Shown: piece after piece, positions 8,242-17,074 of the stretch
How the letters are laid out: every line of letters starts with the position of its first letter
Numbering within the stretch: the stretch's first letter is position 1
Assembly: GCF_947087965.1 (NCBI RefSeq)
Contig: NZ_CAMUES010000005.1
Location: 62,001-126,000, forward strand
Reading direction: 5' to 3'
DNA: 64,000 bases
From: an uncultured Mobiluncus sp.
GTDB taxonomy: Bacteria; Actinomycetota; Actinomycetes; Actinomycetales; Actinomycetaceae
Notes under the pieces: generated by a model
What the model saw: the letters and a program-made list of their open reading frames with translations, nothing else
What the model was told of the DNA's origin: nothing
Databases searched by the model: none
Program-made: the position numbers and the translations under genes

Positions 8242-9525
8242 CTATGACCCGGAAGTCTGGAAACGCAGTTTATCCGGCGAGTCGGGATGCAACCAGATGG
8301 GAGGAATCTCCATCATGGTGTGTGCCCCCGACCAGCCAGCTTGCCCGGCCCGGTAAGCCGCCCGGGCCGCTGCCACCATGACGTAGGCCGTGAACTCGGG
8401 GTTGTCGTCCATGTCGATTTCCAACTTGATTTGTTCGTTGACGCCTTGGGAAGTCGAGGCGCGCGACAGAACCAGCCCCGCGTGGGTCAGCCGCGAGTGG
8501 AACTCGCGCATTTCGTCGGGACTCAGGAACGTGACCTGGGTGTCGTAGTCAGCGAACCAGCCCGGCATTTCCATGATTTCCTCACGCAGCTGTTCCTTGT
8601 CGTAGGCCGGGTCAGCCACCACGTAGCATTCCAGATAGTGCAGGGCTTTGCGTGAATCATCATAGATAGGTTCCCCATTCAATACCGCCGTGAGGGGAGT
8701 CTCTTTGGGTACCTGATAAGCCACCGCGTCCAACACACCCTCGAAGGCGCGGATCGCGTTGGACCACTGCATGGAAATACCGCGCCCCCAAAATGTGTAG
8801 GTTTTCGTTTTCGGGAACAGGGAGTCAGAGATGACCCGGAACATTGACATCAGTCCGGGTTCCCAACCCACCGCGCACAAAGACACGTGTTTGGTGGATT
8901 GCCCCACCTGGTCCACCGCCGCGAAATAGTCGGGGAAAGCCTGGTAGACGGGCTGAAAAACGGGCTCTTTGATGAACGCGGGTAGCATCATGCCCGAGAC
9001 TTCGTGGATATCCTCATCAGGGTTTTCCTCCCCCGCCGCATCGGGAGCCGCGTTTGTATTCGGCGGCGTGTCTGGCGTCGCCGCAGACGCATCAGCCGTT
9101 TGCTCCATGCCCGCCGCGGCGTCACGAGCCGCTTGGCGTTCGGCGATGTCTTTCGCCATCCGTTCCAGTTCCTCCAGGCGGAGCTGGCGTTTCGCTTCGA
9201 CTTCCTCGGCGGTGGGCGGCGTGCCGCGCAAGGGGTGGGCGTCGACCGTGTGGAAATACTGGGCGAGCTGGGGGGTTTCTTCCTGCAGTTTTGTCCCCAG
9301 GGTGTCACAGATAATGACGACATCGATACGGTCGGCAAACTCTGCCACCTTGTCGGTGGGGTAAACCTTGGCATAGGAATTTTGGAGTTTTTGCGGGTCG
9401 CGCTTGGAAAAAATCGCTACCAGTTCCATGTCGCGGCACTTGCCAACCGCTTTGGCAACTGCCTTGCCGTAGCTGCCAAAGCCGACCACACCGACGCGAA
9501 TGCGCGTGTCTTCTTGTTGTGTCAT
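8242..9525 (-). CDS. ddh: meso-Diaminopimelate dehydrogenase with internal insertion
   Basis: 427 residues from the ATG at 9525. It matches Corynebacterium Ddh: dinucleotide-binding start IRVGVVGFGSYGKAV, CAVGWEPGLMSMFRV, YTFWGRGISMQWSNAIR and the closing SGAHTMMEIPP. Ddh makes meso-diaminopimelate from tetrahydrodipicolinate, ammonia and NADPH in one step for lysine and possibly cell wall. Typical family length is about 320-330. The excess is an insertion at about residues 99-195 between VDAHP and YFAAVDQ: a charged coiled-coil stretch (EEVEAKRQLRLEELERMAKD) and an Ala/Pro/Asp-rich low-complexity stretch. An in-frame extension up to 9723 exists but lacks a ribosome-binding site. Confidence 0.88.
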   Translation of the reverse strand: MTQQEDTRIRVGVVGFGSYGKAVAKAVGKCRDMELVAIFSKRDPQKLQNSYAKVYPTDKVAEFADRIDVVIICDTLGTKLQEETPQLAQYFHTVDAHPLRGTPPTAEEVEAKRQLRLEELERMAKDIAERQAARDAAAGMEQTADASAATPDTPPNTNAAPDAAGEENPDEDIHEVSGMMLPAFIKEPVFQPVYQAFPDYFAAVDQVGQSTKHVSLCAVGWEPGLMSMFRVISDSLFPKTKTYTFWGRGISMQWSNAIRAFEGVLDAVAYQVPKETPLTAVLNGEPIYDDSRKALHYLECYVVADPAYDKEQLREEIMEMPGWFADYDTQVTFLSPDEMREFHSRLTHAGLVLSRASTSQGVNEQIKLEIDMDDNPEFTAYVMVAAARAAYRAGQAGWSGAHTMMEIPPIWLHPDSPDKLRFQTSGS

Positions 9526-9697
9526 AGTTTGCCCCCATTGGCTCGTCCTCTTGATTACCTTAGCGTTAATCGACGCGAAATAAGAGAGAATCGGGAGTGC
9601 TTCAAGTTTTAAGAAAGCCAGGACTGTCTTTAAATTCCAACCCAGTTCAATAGTTGCCAAAAATTGTTTATTGAGAACTCTTGGAATTCTCCGGTTT

Positions 9698-9742
9698 GGA
9701 GGACAAAAACAGGTGAGCAACATAGGCTCGAAACATGGTTGA
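9698..9742 (+). promoter_or_regulatory. Possible nine-codon leader ORF overlapping the porG start
   Basis: A GGAGG at 9698-9702 is well spaced for a GTG at 9713, which opens a nine-codon frame (MSNIGSKHG) ending at TGA 9740-9742, eight bases past the porG ATG at 9735. porG itself has no ribosome-binding site. Translation of the mini-ORF could deliver ribosomes to porG by coupling. Seen: ribosome-binding site, frame and overlap. The role is inferred. Confidence 0.35.
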
Positions 9743-10301
9743 AATTCGAGTACACGGGCGCGGTGGTCAGGGTGTGGTCACCGCTTCCGATTTAATGGCT
9801 TACGCGGCTTTTGCGGACGGCCACCACGCCCAAGCCTTCCCGTCTTTCGGGTCGGAACGGACCGGCGCTCCCGTCGTGAGCTACTGCCGGATTGAAGATA
9901 AAGAAATTCGCTCCCGGGAACCCATCTTGGATCCCGATATTGTCATTGTCCAAGACCCGACCTTGCTGGCCATTATGGATCCGTTTTCGGGGCTGAAAGA
10001 CGATGGGTACGCGCTGGTTAACTCCCAAAAGACCGCGGCCGAACTGGGCGTATCCGAGTTGGAGGCGAGGCTACCGCGGGGTCACTTTATGGCAATGCCC
10101 GCCTCTGAGATCGCCCTGGAAAAGCTGGGGCGTCCCCTCCCGAACGCAGTTCTGCTGGGCGGGTTGGCGGCTCTGACCGGGATTATCAAACTGGAATCGG
10201 TGGAGGACGCCATCCGCGGCAAGTTCAAAGGCAAAGTCGGCGACTCCAACGTGGAGGCCGCCGCCGCGGCCTACGAATACGTGAAAGACAATATGGCCTG
10301 A
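9735..10301 (+). CDS. porG: 2-oxoacid (pyruvate):ferredoxin oxidoreductase gamma subunit
   Basis: 188 residues matching the gamma domain of pyruvate/2-oxoacid:ferredoxin oxidoreductases: MVEIRVHGRGGQGVVTASDLMAYAA at the start, then QAFPSFGSERTGAPVVSYCRI. In the complex it helps bind coenzyme A. It is first in a four-gene set in the order gamma, alpha, beta, flavoprotein-ferredoxin. The gene lacks its own ribosome-binding site and overlaps a nine-codon leader ORF. The enzyme converts pyruvate, CoA and oxidised ferredoxin to acetyl-CoA, CO2 and reduced ferredoxin, typical of anaerobic metabolism. Pyruvate is the likeliest substrate, but another 2-oxoacid is not excluded. Confidence 0.88.
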   Translation: MVEIRVHGRGGQGVVTASDLMAYAAFADGHHAQAFPSFGSERTGAPVVSYCRIEDKEIRSREPILDPDIVIVQDPTLLAIMDPFSGLKDDGYALVNSQKTAAELGVSELEARLPRGHFMAMPASEIALEKLGRPLPNAVLLGGLAALTGIIKLESVEDAIRGKFKGKVGDSNVEAAAAAYEYVKDNMA

Positions 10302-10367
10302 GAGACGCCAACGGTACCGGGACGGTGTGGTGCGCCCCGGACTTCACACTAAAAGGAAGAAGAAACA

Positions 10368-11726
10368 ATGCTTAAACAAATCGAAGGCTCCCAGGCGATT
10401 GCCCGGGCTGTTGCGGCATGCCAGCCCAATGTGGTCGCCGCCTACCCCATCAGTCCCCAAACTCACATCGTCGAGGCCCTGTCCGCCCTGGTGAAGTCCG
10501 GGCAGCTGGAACATTGCGAATACGTCAACGTCGAGAGCGAATTTGCGGCCATGAGTGCCTGTATCGGCTCCTCGGCCGTGGGGGCACGTTCCTACACCGC
10601 CACCGCTTCACAAGGTTTGCTCTATATGGTCGAGGCCGTGTACAACGCTGCCGGCCTGGGCTTTCCCATCGTGATGACCGTGGCGAACCGGGCCATCGGC
10701 GCGCCCATCAACATTTGGAACGACCACAGCGACTCGATGAGTCAGCGTGATTCCGGGTGGCTACAGCTGTTCGCTGAAAACAACCAAGAGGCCGCGGATT
10801 TGCACGTACAGGCCTTCCGCATCGCGGAGGAACTCAGCGTGCCGGTAATGGTGTGCATGGACGGCTTTATCCTCACCCACGCGGTCGAACAGGTCGACCT
10901 GCCCGAACCGGAGCAGGTCAAACAGTTCCTGCCGCCCTACGAACCGCGCCAGGTACTGGACCCCGACGACCCGCTGTCTATCGGCGCGATGGTTGGCCCC
11001 GAAGCCTTTACCGAGGTGCGCTATATCGCCCACCACAAGATGCTCCAGGCCCTCGACCTCATCCCTCAGGTCCAGTCCGAATTCAAGAGTATTTTCGGGC
11101 GAGATTCCGGCGGCCTGCTGCACACGTACCGTTGCGAGGATGCTGAAACCATCATCGTGGCGCTGGGATCCGTGGTCGGCACGCTAAAAGACGTGGTGGA
11201 TCAACGCCGCGAGAACGGCGAAAAGATCGGCATCATGTCCCTCGTGTCCTTCCGGCCCTTCCCCTTCGCCGCTATCCGCGAGGTCCTGCAGGGCGCAAAG
11301 CGCGTAGTCTGCCTCGAAAAAGCCTTCCAGCTGGGGATTGGCGGGATTGTTTCCTCCGAGTTGCGCGCGGCCATGCGCGGACTGCCCTTCACCTGCTACG
11401 AAGTCATCGCCGGACTGGGCGGACGCAACATCACCAAGAATTCACTGCACGCCATGCTGGATCAGGCCGCGGCGGACACCCTCGAGCCCCTGACCTTTAT
11501 GGACCTGGATATGGAACTGGTGCGAGGGGAACTGGAGCGGGAGGCCGCCACCCGGCGCTCCGGCGCTTTTGCCACCAACGTGCAACGCGAACGGGTACTG
11601 CGCACCAACGCAAAGATTGCCGAATCCGGGCCGAAACCCAAGGCGGACAAGGTCGGCAACCCGCGCGTGGCTTCCCCGTCCATCAAGCAAGATGCCGTGT
11701 CGGTAGTGCCCGACCAGGCTGAATAA
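10368..11726 (+). CDS. porA: Pyruvate:ferredoxin oxidoreductase alpha subunit
   Basis: 452 residues. The pyrimidine-binding domain shows AYPISPQTHIVE and TATASQGLLYMVEAVYNAAG. The conserved NRAIGAPINIWNDHSDSM and the FAENNQEAADL stretch follow, as in PorA proteins. The C-terminal part holds the transketolase-like domain (VSFRPFPFAAIREVL). The last 60 residues are a charged, Lys/Arg/Ala-rich tail beyond the usual family end. A good AAGGAAGAAG ribosome-binding site precedes the ATG, 66 bases after porG. It forms the TPP-binding core together with PorB. Confidence 0.92.
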   Translation: MLKQIEGSQAIARAVAACQPNVVAAYPISPQTHIVEALSALVKSGQLEHCEYVNVESEFAAMSACIGSSAVGARSYTATASQGLLYMVEAVYNAAGLGFPIVMTVANRAIGAPINIWNDHSDSMSQRDSGWLQLFAENNQEAADLHVQAFRIAEELSVPVMVCMDGFILTHAVEQVDLPEPEQVKQFLPPYEPRQVLDPDDPLSIGAMVGPEAFTEVRYIAHHKMLQALDLIPQVQSEFKSIFGRDSGGLLHTYRCEDAETIIVALGSVVGTLKDVVDQRRENGEKIGIMSLVSFRPFPFAAIREVLQGAKRVVCLEKAFQLGIGGIVSSELRAAMRGLPFTCYEVIAGLGGRNITKNSLHAMLDQAAADTLEPLTFMDLDMELVRGELEREAATRRSGAFATNVQRERVLRTNAKIAESGPKPKADKVGNPRVASPSIKQDAVSVVPDQAE

Positions 11727-11746
11727 GCCGGAACAGAGGAGAAAAA

Positions 11747-12898
11747 ATGACTGAAATCACTCAATCTGCACAGACCGAAATTCCGGCCCGCGAACAGGTC
11801 AAGTTCTATCAAGTCGGCTCATTCGCGGTGGGCAACCGTTTGGCGGATCTGCAGTGGCGCTCCCTGCAATCCGACCCGAACCGGAAAAACTCCCTGACCT
11901 CGGGACACCGCGCCTGCCAGGGCTGCGGCGAAGCGCTGGGAGCCCGTTACGCTATCGATACCGCTACGGCCGCGGCCAACGGCAAACTGGTAGCTGTCAA
12001 CGCGACCGGATGCTTGGAGGTGTTTTCCACCCCGTACCCGGAAACCGCGTGGACGATTCCCTGGATGCACTCCCTGTTCGGAAACGCGGCCGCAGTGGCA
12101 GCCGGAGCGGCCGCGGGTTTGAAAGCGATGGGCAAGGACGACATTCGCGTCGTCGCCCAAGGCGGGGACGGCGGCACTGTCGATATTGGCATGGCCTGCC
12201 TGTCCGGGATGTTTGAACGCAACGATGATGTCCTGTTTATCTGTTACGACAACGAAGCCTATATGAACACCGGGGTGCAGCGTTCCGGCGCGACCCCGGC
12301 GGCGGCACGTACCGCGACGACCCAGCCGGTCGGCGAACATCCCGGCAACGTATTCACCCAGGGCAAAGACATGCCGCGGATTGCGATGGCCCACGAGATT
12401 CCTTACGTCGCCACCGCGACCGTAGCGGATTTGCGTGACCTGGAGTACAAGGTGCAAAAGGCCATGACCTACCGCGGGGCGCGCTACCTGCACGTTTTGG
12501 TGCCCTGCCCGCTGGGATGGGGCTCCAACTCGAATCTGACGGTTACCTTGGCTCGCTTGGCGATTCAGACCGGGCTGTTCCCGGTGTATGAAGCGGAGAA
12601 CGGAGAGATTACATCCGTTACCAAGATTCGCCGTCCCGCCCCGGTCGAGGCTTACCTGAAGCCACAGCGCCGTTTCGCTCACGTGTTCAAAGGGCCGGAT
12701 TCGAGCGAAGTGCTGGCGCGGATTCAAGCTATTGCGGACCGCAATATTAAACGTTACGGCTTGATTGAGATGGATTCGCTGGACGAGGACGTGCGGGAAC
12801 GTATCTTGAGCGCCCCCGACGACCCGGCCGGTCGTTTTGCCGCGGCTCTGCCCGGCCGGCAGGTAATGGACGTGAGCAGCGAACCCGAGGCGAACTAA
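11747..12898 (+). CDS. porB: Pyruvate:ferredoxin oxidoreductase beta subunit
   Basis: 383 residues. The TPP-binding beta subunit is recognised by HRACQGCGEALGARY with cluster-ligating cysteines, the GCLEVFSTPYPETAW stretch, and the TPP/Mg site GDGGTVDIGMACLSGMFERN followed by NEAYMNTG. The C-terminal part (PCPLGWGSN, TGLFPVYEAENG) is also typical. The ATG follows CAGAGGAGAAA, 20 bases after porA, so the two are co-translated. The subunit carries the proximal [4Fe-4S] cluster that passes electrons on to the ferredoxin domain, here likely supplied by the next gene. Confidence 0.92.
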   Translation: MTEITQSAQTEIPAREQVKFYQVGSFAVGNRLADLQWRSLQSDPNRKNSLTSGHRACQGCGEALGARYAIDTATAAANGKLVAVNATGCLEVFSTPYPETAWTIPWMHSLFGNAAAVAAGAAAGLKAMGKDDIRVVAQGGDGGTVDIGMACLSGMFERNDDVLFICYDNEAYMNTGVQRSGATPAAARTATTQPVGEHPGNVFTQGKDMPRIAMAHEIPYVATATVADLRDLEYKVQKAMTYRGARYLHVLVPCPLGWGSNSNLTVTLARLAIQTGLFPVYEAENGEITSVTKIRRPAPVEAYLKPQRRFAHVFKGPDSSEVLARIQAIADRNIKRYGLIEMDSLDEDVRERILSAPDDPAGRFAAALPGRQVMDVSSEPEAN

Positions 12899-12942
12899 CC
12901 GGCGCTTGGGCGAGCTATTGAAGAAGTTAGAGGAAAACGAAA

Positions 12943-14592
12943 ATGACACAAGCCAAAGCTGAACTGAAGAAAGAGGAGACCATTCCTTTTGCGATTACCC
13001 TCGAAGTCGGTTCTTCCCTAGAGAACGAAACCGGCTCGTGGCGCACCGAACGGCCCGTCTACGTGAGTAACCTGCCGCCGTGTAACAAGGCCTGCCCGGC
13101 CGGGGAGAACTGCCAACGATGGCTGTTTTACGCCGAAGAAGGCAGGTATCGCCAGGCCTGGGAACAGATGATGGCCGACAACCCGCTGCCGGCGGTGATG
13201 GGACGCGTTTGCTACCACCCTTGTCAGACCGCCTGTAACCGCGGCATGGTGGACGAAGCGGTGGGTATCAACGCGATTGAACGTTTCGTGGGGGACAAGG
13301 CCCTGCTGGAGGGGTGGACGGTCGGTCTGCTCGCCCCGGAAAGCGGCAAGAAAGTGCTGGTCGTGGGGGCGGGACCCTCCGGGCTGTCCGCCGCCTACCA
13401 TCTGCGCCGGATGGGCCACACCGTCACGGTACGCGACGCCGGTCCGATGGCGGGAGGCATGATGCGGTTTGGGATTCCCTCCTACCGGCTGCCGCGCGGC
13501 ATTCTGGATCAGGAAGTGAAACGTATCGCCGACATGGGGGTCACTTTCGAGTTTAACTCGAAGGTAGAGAACGTGGCCGATGTCGCCGGCGATTTTGACG
13601 CCGTGTTCCTGGCTATCGGGGCTCAGATGGGGCGTCACGCCGATATTCCCGCCGGAGATTCCGCGAAAGTCATGGACGCGGTGGATATGTTGGCCGACAT
13701 GGAGAGCGACGAGAAACCGATGCTGGGACGCCGCGTCGTCATTTACGGCGGCGGGAACACGGCCGTGGACGCGGCTCGTACCGCGAAACGCCTGGGCGCC
13801 GAGGAAGCCATCATCGTGTATCGCCGGACCCGCGACCGCGCCCCCGCTCACGATTCCGAAATCATGGAGGCCGAGGAAGAAGGCGTCATGATGAAGTGGC
13901 TGTCCACCATTAAGCACGTGGACGGCGGGGCCATCAAGATTGAGAAAATGGTGTTGAACGAGGACGGCTTCCCGGTCGGCACCGGCGAATATGAGGAGTT
14001 GGGTGCCGATTCCGTCATTATGGCGCTGGGCCAGGAAACCGATTTGGGTATCGTCGAGAACGCCCCCGGTATCGAGATTGAAAAAGGCGTAGTCAAGGTT
14101 GATTCCCGCATGATGACCGGAATGAAAGGCGTGTTCGCCGGGGGCGACATGGTGCCCTCCGAGCGTACTGTCACCATCGCTATTGGCCACGGCAAGAAAG
14201 CCGCCCGCTGCATCGACGCTTACCTTCACGGTGAGGAATACCGGGCGGGAGACAAAGCCCCCGACGCTTCCATCAAACGCATGAACACCTGGTATTATGC
14301 GGATGCTCCCCGCCGGATTCGCGACAAGATTGAGGGGCCACGCCGCGCCTCGACCTTTGACGAAGTCGTGCAGGGCCTGGACGAAGAATCGGCCGTGTTC
14401 GAGGCTCGCCGCTGCATGAGCTGCGGTAACTGTTTCGGATGCGACAACTGCTTCGGGGTCTGCCCGGACAACGCCATCACCAAGATTCGACCCACCGAGT
14501 ACGTGTTCAAGTACGACTACTGCAAGGGCTGCGGCATCTGCGCCGAAGAATGCCCGTGCGGGGCGATTTCGATGGTTCCCGAAAATATTTAG
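12943..14592 (+). CDS. GltD-type NAD(P)H oxidoreductase fused to 2[4Fe-4S] ferredoxin (POR delta-like)
   Basis: 549 residues in three parts. An N-terminal Fer4_20-type region has cysteine groups CNKACPAGENC and CYHPCQTAC. A glutamate-synthase small-subunit-like flavoprotein follows with FAD site VVGAGPSGLSAAYHLRRMG, NAD(P) site VVIYGGGNTAVDAARTAKRLG and the closing GVFAGGDMV. The last 60 residues are a ferredoxin with two CxxCxxCxxxC sets (CMSCGNCFGCDNC, then CKGCGICAEEC). As last gene of the por operon it probably replaces PorD and links the oxidoreductase to an NAD(P)H pool. A stand-alone GltD role is unlikely because no gltB is nearby. A strong terminator follows. Confidence 0.88.
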   Translation: MTQAKAELKKEETIPFAITLEVGSSLENETGSWRTERPVYVSNLPPCNKACPAGENCQRWLFYAEEGRYRQAWEQMMADNPLPAVMGRVCYHPCQTACNRGMVDEAVGINAIERFVGDKALLEGWTVGLLAPESGKKVLVVGAGPSGLSAAYHLRRMGHTVTVRDAGPMAGGMMRFGIPSYRLPRGILDQEVKRIADMGVTFEFNSKVENVADVAGDFDAVFLAIGAQMGRHADIPAGDSAKVMDAVDMLADMESDEKPMLGRRVVIYGGGNTAVDAARTAKRLGAEEAIIVYRRTRDRAPAHDSEIMEAEEEGVMMKWLSTIKHVDGGAIKIEKMVLNEDGFPVGTGEYEELGADSVIMALGQETDLGIVENAPGIEIEKGVVKVDSRMMTGMKGVFAGGDMVPSERTVTIAIGHGKKAARCIDAYLHGEEYRAGDKAPDASIKRMNTWYYADAPRRIRDKIEGPRRASTFDEVVQGLDEESAVFEARRCMSCGNCFGCDNCFGVCPDNAITKIRPTEYVFKYDYCKGCGICAEECPCGAISMVPENI

Positions 14593-14606
14593 ACCCGGTT
14601 AGGGTG

Positions 14607-14656
14607 CCGGCTCGGTCAAGGTTTTGTAAAAACCTGACCGAGCCGGTGGGTTTTTA
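14607..14656 (+). terminator. Rho-independent terminator of the por operon
   Basis: A long stem (CCGGCTCGGTC with GACCGAGCCGG, continued by AGGTTTT with AAAACCT and one bulged A) is followed by GTGGGTTTTT. It lies 15 bases after the flavoprotein-ferredoxin stop. The 160 bases beyond it hold TTTTCCACA and TTATCCACT, two DnaA-box-like sequences, before the next gene. Confidence 0.88.
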
Positions 14657-14817
14657 GGCGGTTTTCTGCGCAAAAGTCCGGGTGTTGCGGGTTTTCCACA
14701 AGCTCGGCCAGGCCGGGTTATCCACTTTTAAAACGGTCACAAGTACGGTGGGGCAGTTTCTCCGGTTACGTTGGGGGTGACGGAGCCTCACGGGTGACGG
14801 GGAAAAGGGGAAACATT

Positions 14818-15027
14818 ATGGCGCAGATGTGTTACTGGGGACTGTTCAGCCGACAGCACGCCCAGGCTTTAGCGTATTTTTGCGAGGCTGAAAACCGGAC
14901 GTGGCTGGGGCTGGCGGCACAAGCCTATAACGATCAGTGGCGAGACCGGCTGCGGGACTTAGAAATTTTGGGCGACTATATAAACGAGTTGGAGGACGCG
15001 AAAGCCAGTTTGGAGGCACTGCTGTGA
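14818..15027 (+). CDS. Small helical protein coupled to the hydrolase gene
   Basis: 69 residues from the ATG at 14818, chosen because AAGGGGAAA lies at ideal spacing; an in-frame ATG at 14794 has none. The sequence is mostly helical (AQALAYFCEAENRTWLGLAAQAYNDQWRDRLRDLE), with Trp and aromatic residues and no signal peptide. Its TGA overlaps the next gene's GTG, so the two are translated together. The size and pairing with a hydrolase that has a helical N-terminus resemble WXG100-like or chaperone-like partners of secreted effectors, but no WxG motif is present. I do not recognise a family. Confidence 0.6.
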   Translation: MAQMCYWGLFSRQHAQALAYFCEAENRTWLGLAAQAYNDQWRDRLRDLEILGDYINELEDAKASLEALL

Positions 15028-16880
15028 GCTGGCTCGATGATGTGTCTATCGGGGATGATCGCAGCCCGGTGGTGGGACACCCCCAAGATTTTTGGGTGGG
15101 CGGGGGCCCCGGCTTGTGCGTGGACACCGAAGAAATGGAGCGGATGGGGGCGAGCCTGCAGCACAGCGCGCAAGCCCTGGACGTGTTGAGTCACTGGATA
15201 CCGGCTGAGCAGTCCCGTTTGGCGCACCGATACTATGTGGTTCACGCCCGCCTGGTGAGGTTGTGTGAAACCCCGGAAGGCGCCGCCGAATACGGTCCGC
15301 TGCTGGCGGCTCTGGAGTCGGCCTGGGTCCGGTTCGAGGATGCCGCGGCGGTGGCATGCCACGGCCGCTGCGGTACCGTGGTCCTGAGCCAGAAAATCGG
15401 GGCGTTATCCCAGCAGCTCGAACGGGCCACGGGTCTGTATAAACTGACCGAGGACGATCTCAGGAACCTACTCGCAGCTTTTGATTTTGAAACGATTATG
15501 ATGCGCCTGGTGGCTCAACATCTGGCTTTACGACAATACTTCCCCGCCAGTTTCACCGTCGATGGCCGGGTGTATCACACGAAACAGATGAGTGATACGG
15601 AACTGTCCGCGGTGTTCCTATCGTGGATGCAGGCAAAGCTCGGAGCCCAGTCCTACGGGGCGTCGAACTCTCTGCAGGTCAGCGGCAACGGTTGGAATGC
15701 TATCCTGCACACCCCCGGCTTCGAAGATTCCCCGGAACTGAACGCCGCTTTTGGCAGGTGGTTCGACAAAGTCACTCCGCAAGAGTTGATTCATGCCTAC
15801 GAGTGGGATGACCCCCTCACCGTGGCAGGGGTATTGCTCTTTGGACCGATACAGTTCTTTACCTACCGGGGCTTAATGGAAAAAACCGGTGCCGTCCCGC
15901 GGAAAACTATGCCTTTCGGCAAACAGCTGCCCGCACTGTGGCTACGAACCTACGACCAGACCCTATATGCCAAGTTTGCTGCCAGCCAGCAGGAGACTCG
16001 TGATGCCCGCCGGGCGAACTTTTCCAAAACTCCTACCGGCGAGCTCATCGGGGTAAACGGGGCGCAACGCTTGGAACACAAAGTATTGGCGACACAAGAC
16101 TACGACCCTCGTAAACAGGGCGGAGGCGCGGGCCTGGGGCGGACGATGGAGGGCAGTCAGGCCGGAGCCACCCGAACGTTGCCGAAAAACCCTGGTGACG
16201 TGTTCCGTTACTCCAACACGATTGACCCATACGGGGACAATGGGGCGTTTGAGATTCAACGCTGGCGCAATGCCGCAGGTCAGAAGGGAGTGCGGGTCAT
16301 CCTGCGCGGCACCGAGAGCTGGGATGCCGGTTCGGGGATGCCCCAGGACATGTTGACGAACACGGAAGCGGTGGCGGGTCTGAAAACGAGTCCGGCGCGG
16401 GCGGTCGCGGCGGCGCTGGAACACATGAACGTGGACAGCGCCACACCGGTGGAACTGGTGGGACACTCCCAAGCCGGGATTGTAGCGGCGAATATGGCGG
16501 CAGATCCGTCCTTCATCAGCCGCTATAACGTGCGTTCGGTGATTACGGCCGGTTCGCCGGTGGCGGGAGCGATGGGCCGGGTACCCGAAAACATCCACAT
16601 GATTTCGTTTGAAAACAGCAACGACCTGGTGCCCAAGTTGGAGGCGGGACTGAACCCGGGCTCAACGAACCACGTTACGGTGTGGGGCAACCGGGGCAGT
16701 CTGTTCAACATTCCCGAGGCGCACAACCGGGATTCGGTTTATGCCCAAATGGCAGACGATTTCCTGAATGCACACTATTCGCAAGGTGATTATTTCCTGA
16801 AATGTCGTAACAATGACATGAATCTTAATGAAAAAATCGTGTTTGCTGATTCTCAGAGGTTCGAAATTACCCGTAAATAA
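15024..16880 (+). CDS. Alpha/beta hydrolase (lipase/esterase-like) with helical N-terminal domain
   Basis: 618 residues from the GTG at 15024 (GTGA overlap with the previous stop); an earlier in-frame start would run through the neighbouring gene. There is no signal peptide. Residues 1-180 are helical with a WXG/LXG-like look (MERMGASLQHSAQALDVLSHW). The C-terminal domain has the nucleophile elbow GHSQAG at 480-485 (Ser482) in VELVGHSQAGIVAANMA, an acidic site in SNDLVPKLE and a candidate His in VTVWGN or EAHNRDSVY. The fold fits PGAP1/lipase-class-3-like esterases. Absence of a Sec signal with a helical N-terminus fits export by a type VII-like route (inference). Substrate unknown. Confidence 0.7.
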   Translation: MSWLDDVSIGDDRSPVVGHPQDFWVGGGPGLCVDTEEMERMGASLQHSAQALDVLSHWIPAEQSRLAHRYYVVHARLVRLCETPEGAAEYGPLLAALESAWVRFEDAAAVACHGRCGTVVLSQKIGALSQQLERATGLYKLTEDDLRNLLAAFDFETIMMRLVAQHLALRQYFPASFTVDGRVYHTKQMSDTELSAVFLSWMQAKLGAQSYGASNSLQVSGNGWNAILHTPGFEDSPELNAAFGRWFDKVTPQELIHAYEWDDPLTVAGVLLFGPIQFFTYRGLMEKTGAVPRKTMPFGKQLPALWLRTYDQTLYAKFAASQQETRDARRANFSKTPTGELIGVNGAQRLEHKVLATQDYDPRKQGGGAGLGRTMEGSQAGATRTLPKNPGDVFRYSNTIDPYGDNGAFEIQRWRNAAGQKGVRVILRGTESWDAGSGMPQDMLTNTEAVAGLKTSPARAVAAALEHMNVDSATPVELVGHSQAGIVAANMAADPSFISRYNVRSVITAGSPVAGAMGRVPENIHMISFENSNDLVPKLEAGLNPGSTNHVTVWGNRGSLFNIPEAHNRDSVYAQMADDFLNAHYSQGDYFLKCRNNDMNLNEKIVFADSQRFEITRK

Positions 16881-17074
16881 TTTATGCAAGAATCGCAGGT
16901 TAACTCGCTGAGACAGAAAATTCTACAGGAAACAAATTGCGGTTTTTCAGGCATTTTCCATGAATAATCAGGGGGAACGCTCTTCCGTTTGAGGGGGTTA
17001 AAACGCTAATATTATAGAGAAGAAATGGCGTCTTGGAGATGCTGAAAACAAACAGGGACAGGTGAATAAGGATT

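Noticed and set aside
11819..14229. Long minus-strand open frames opposite porB and the flavoprotein-ferredoxin gene
   Set aside because: The plus-strand genes have clear catalytic motifs; the antisense frames are compositional shadows.
14694..14726. DnaA-box-like pair (TTTTCCACA, TTATCCACT) as a replication origin
   Set aside because: Only two boxes, no dnaA, dnaN or AT-rich unwinding element nearby.
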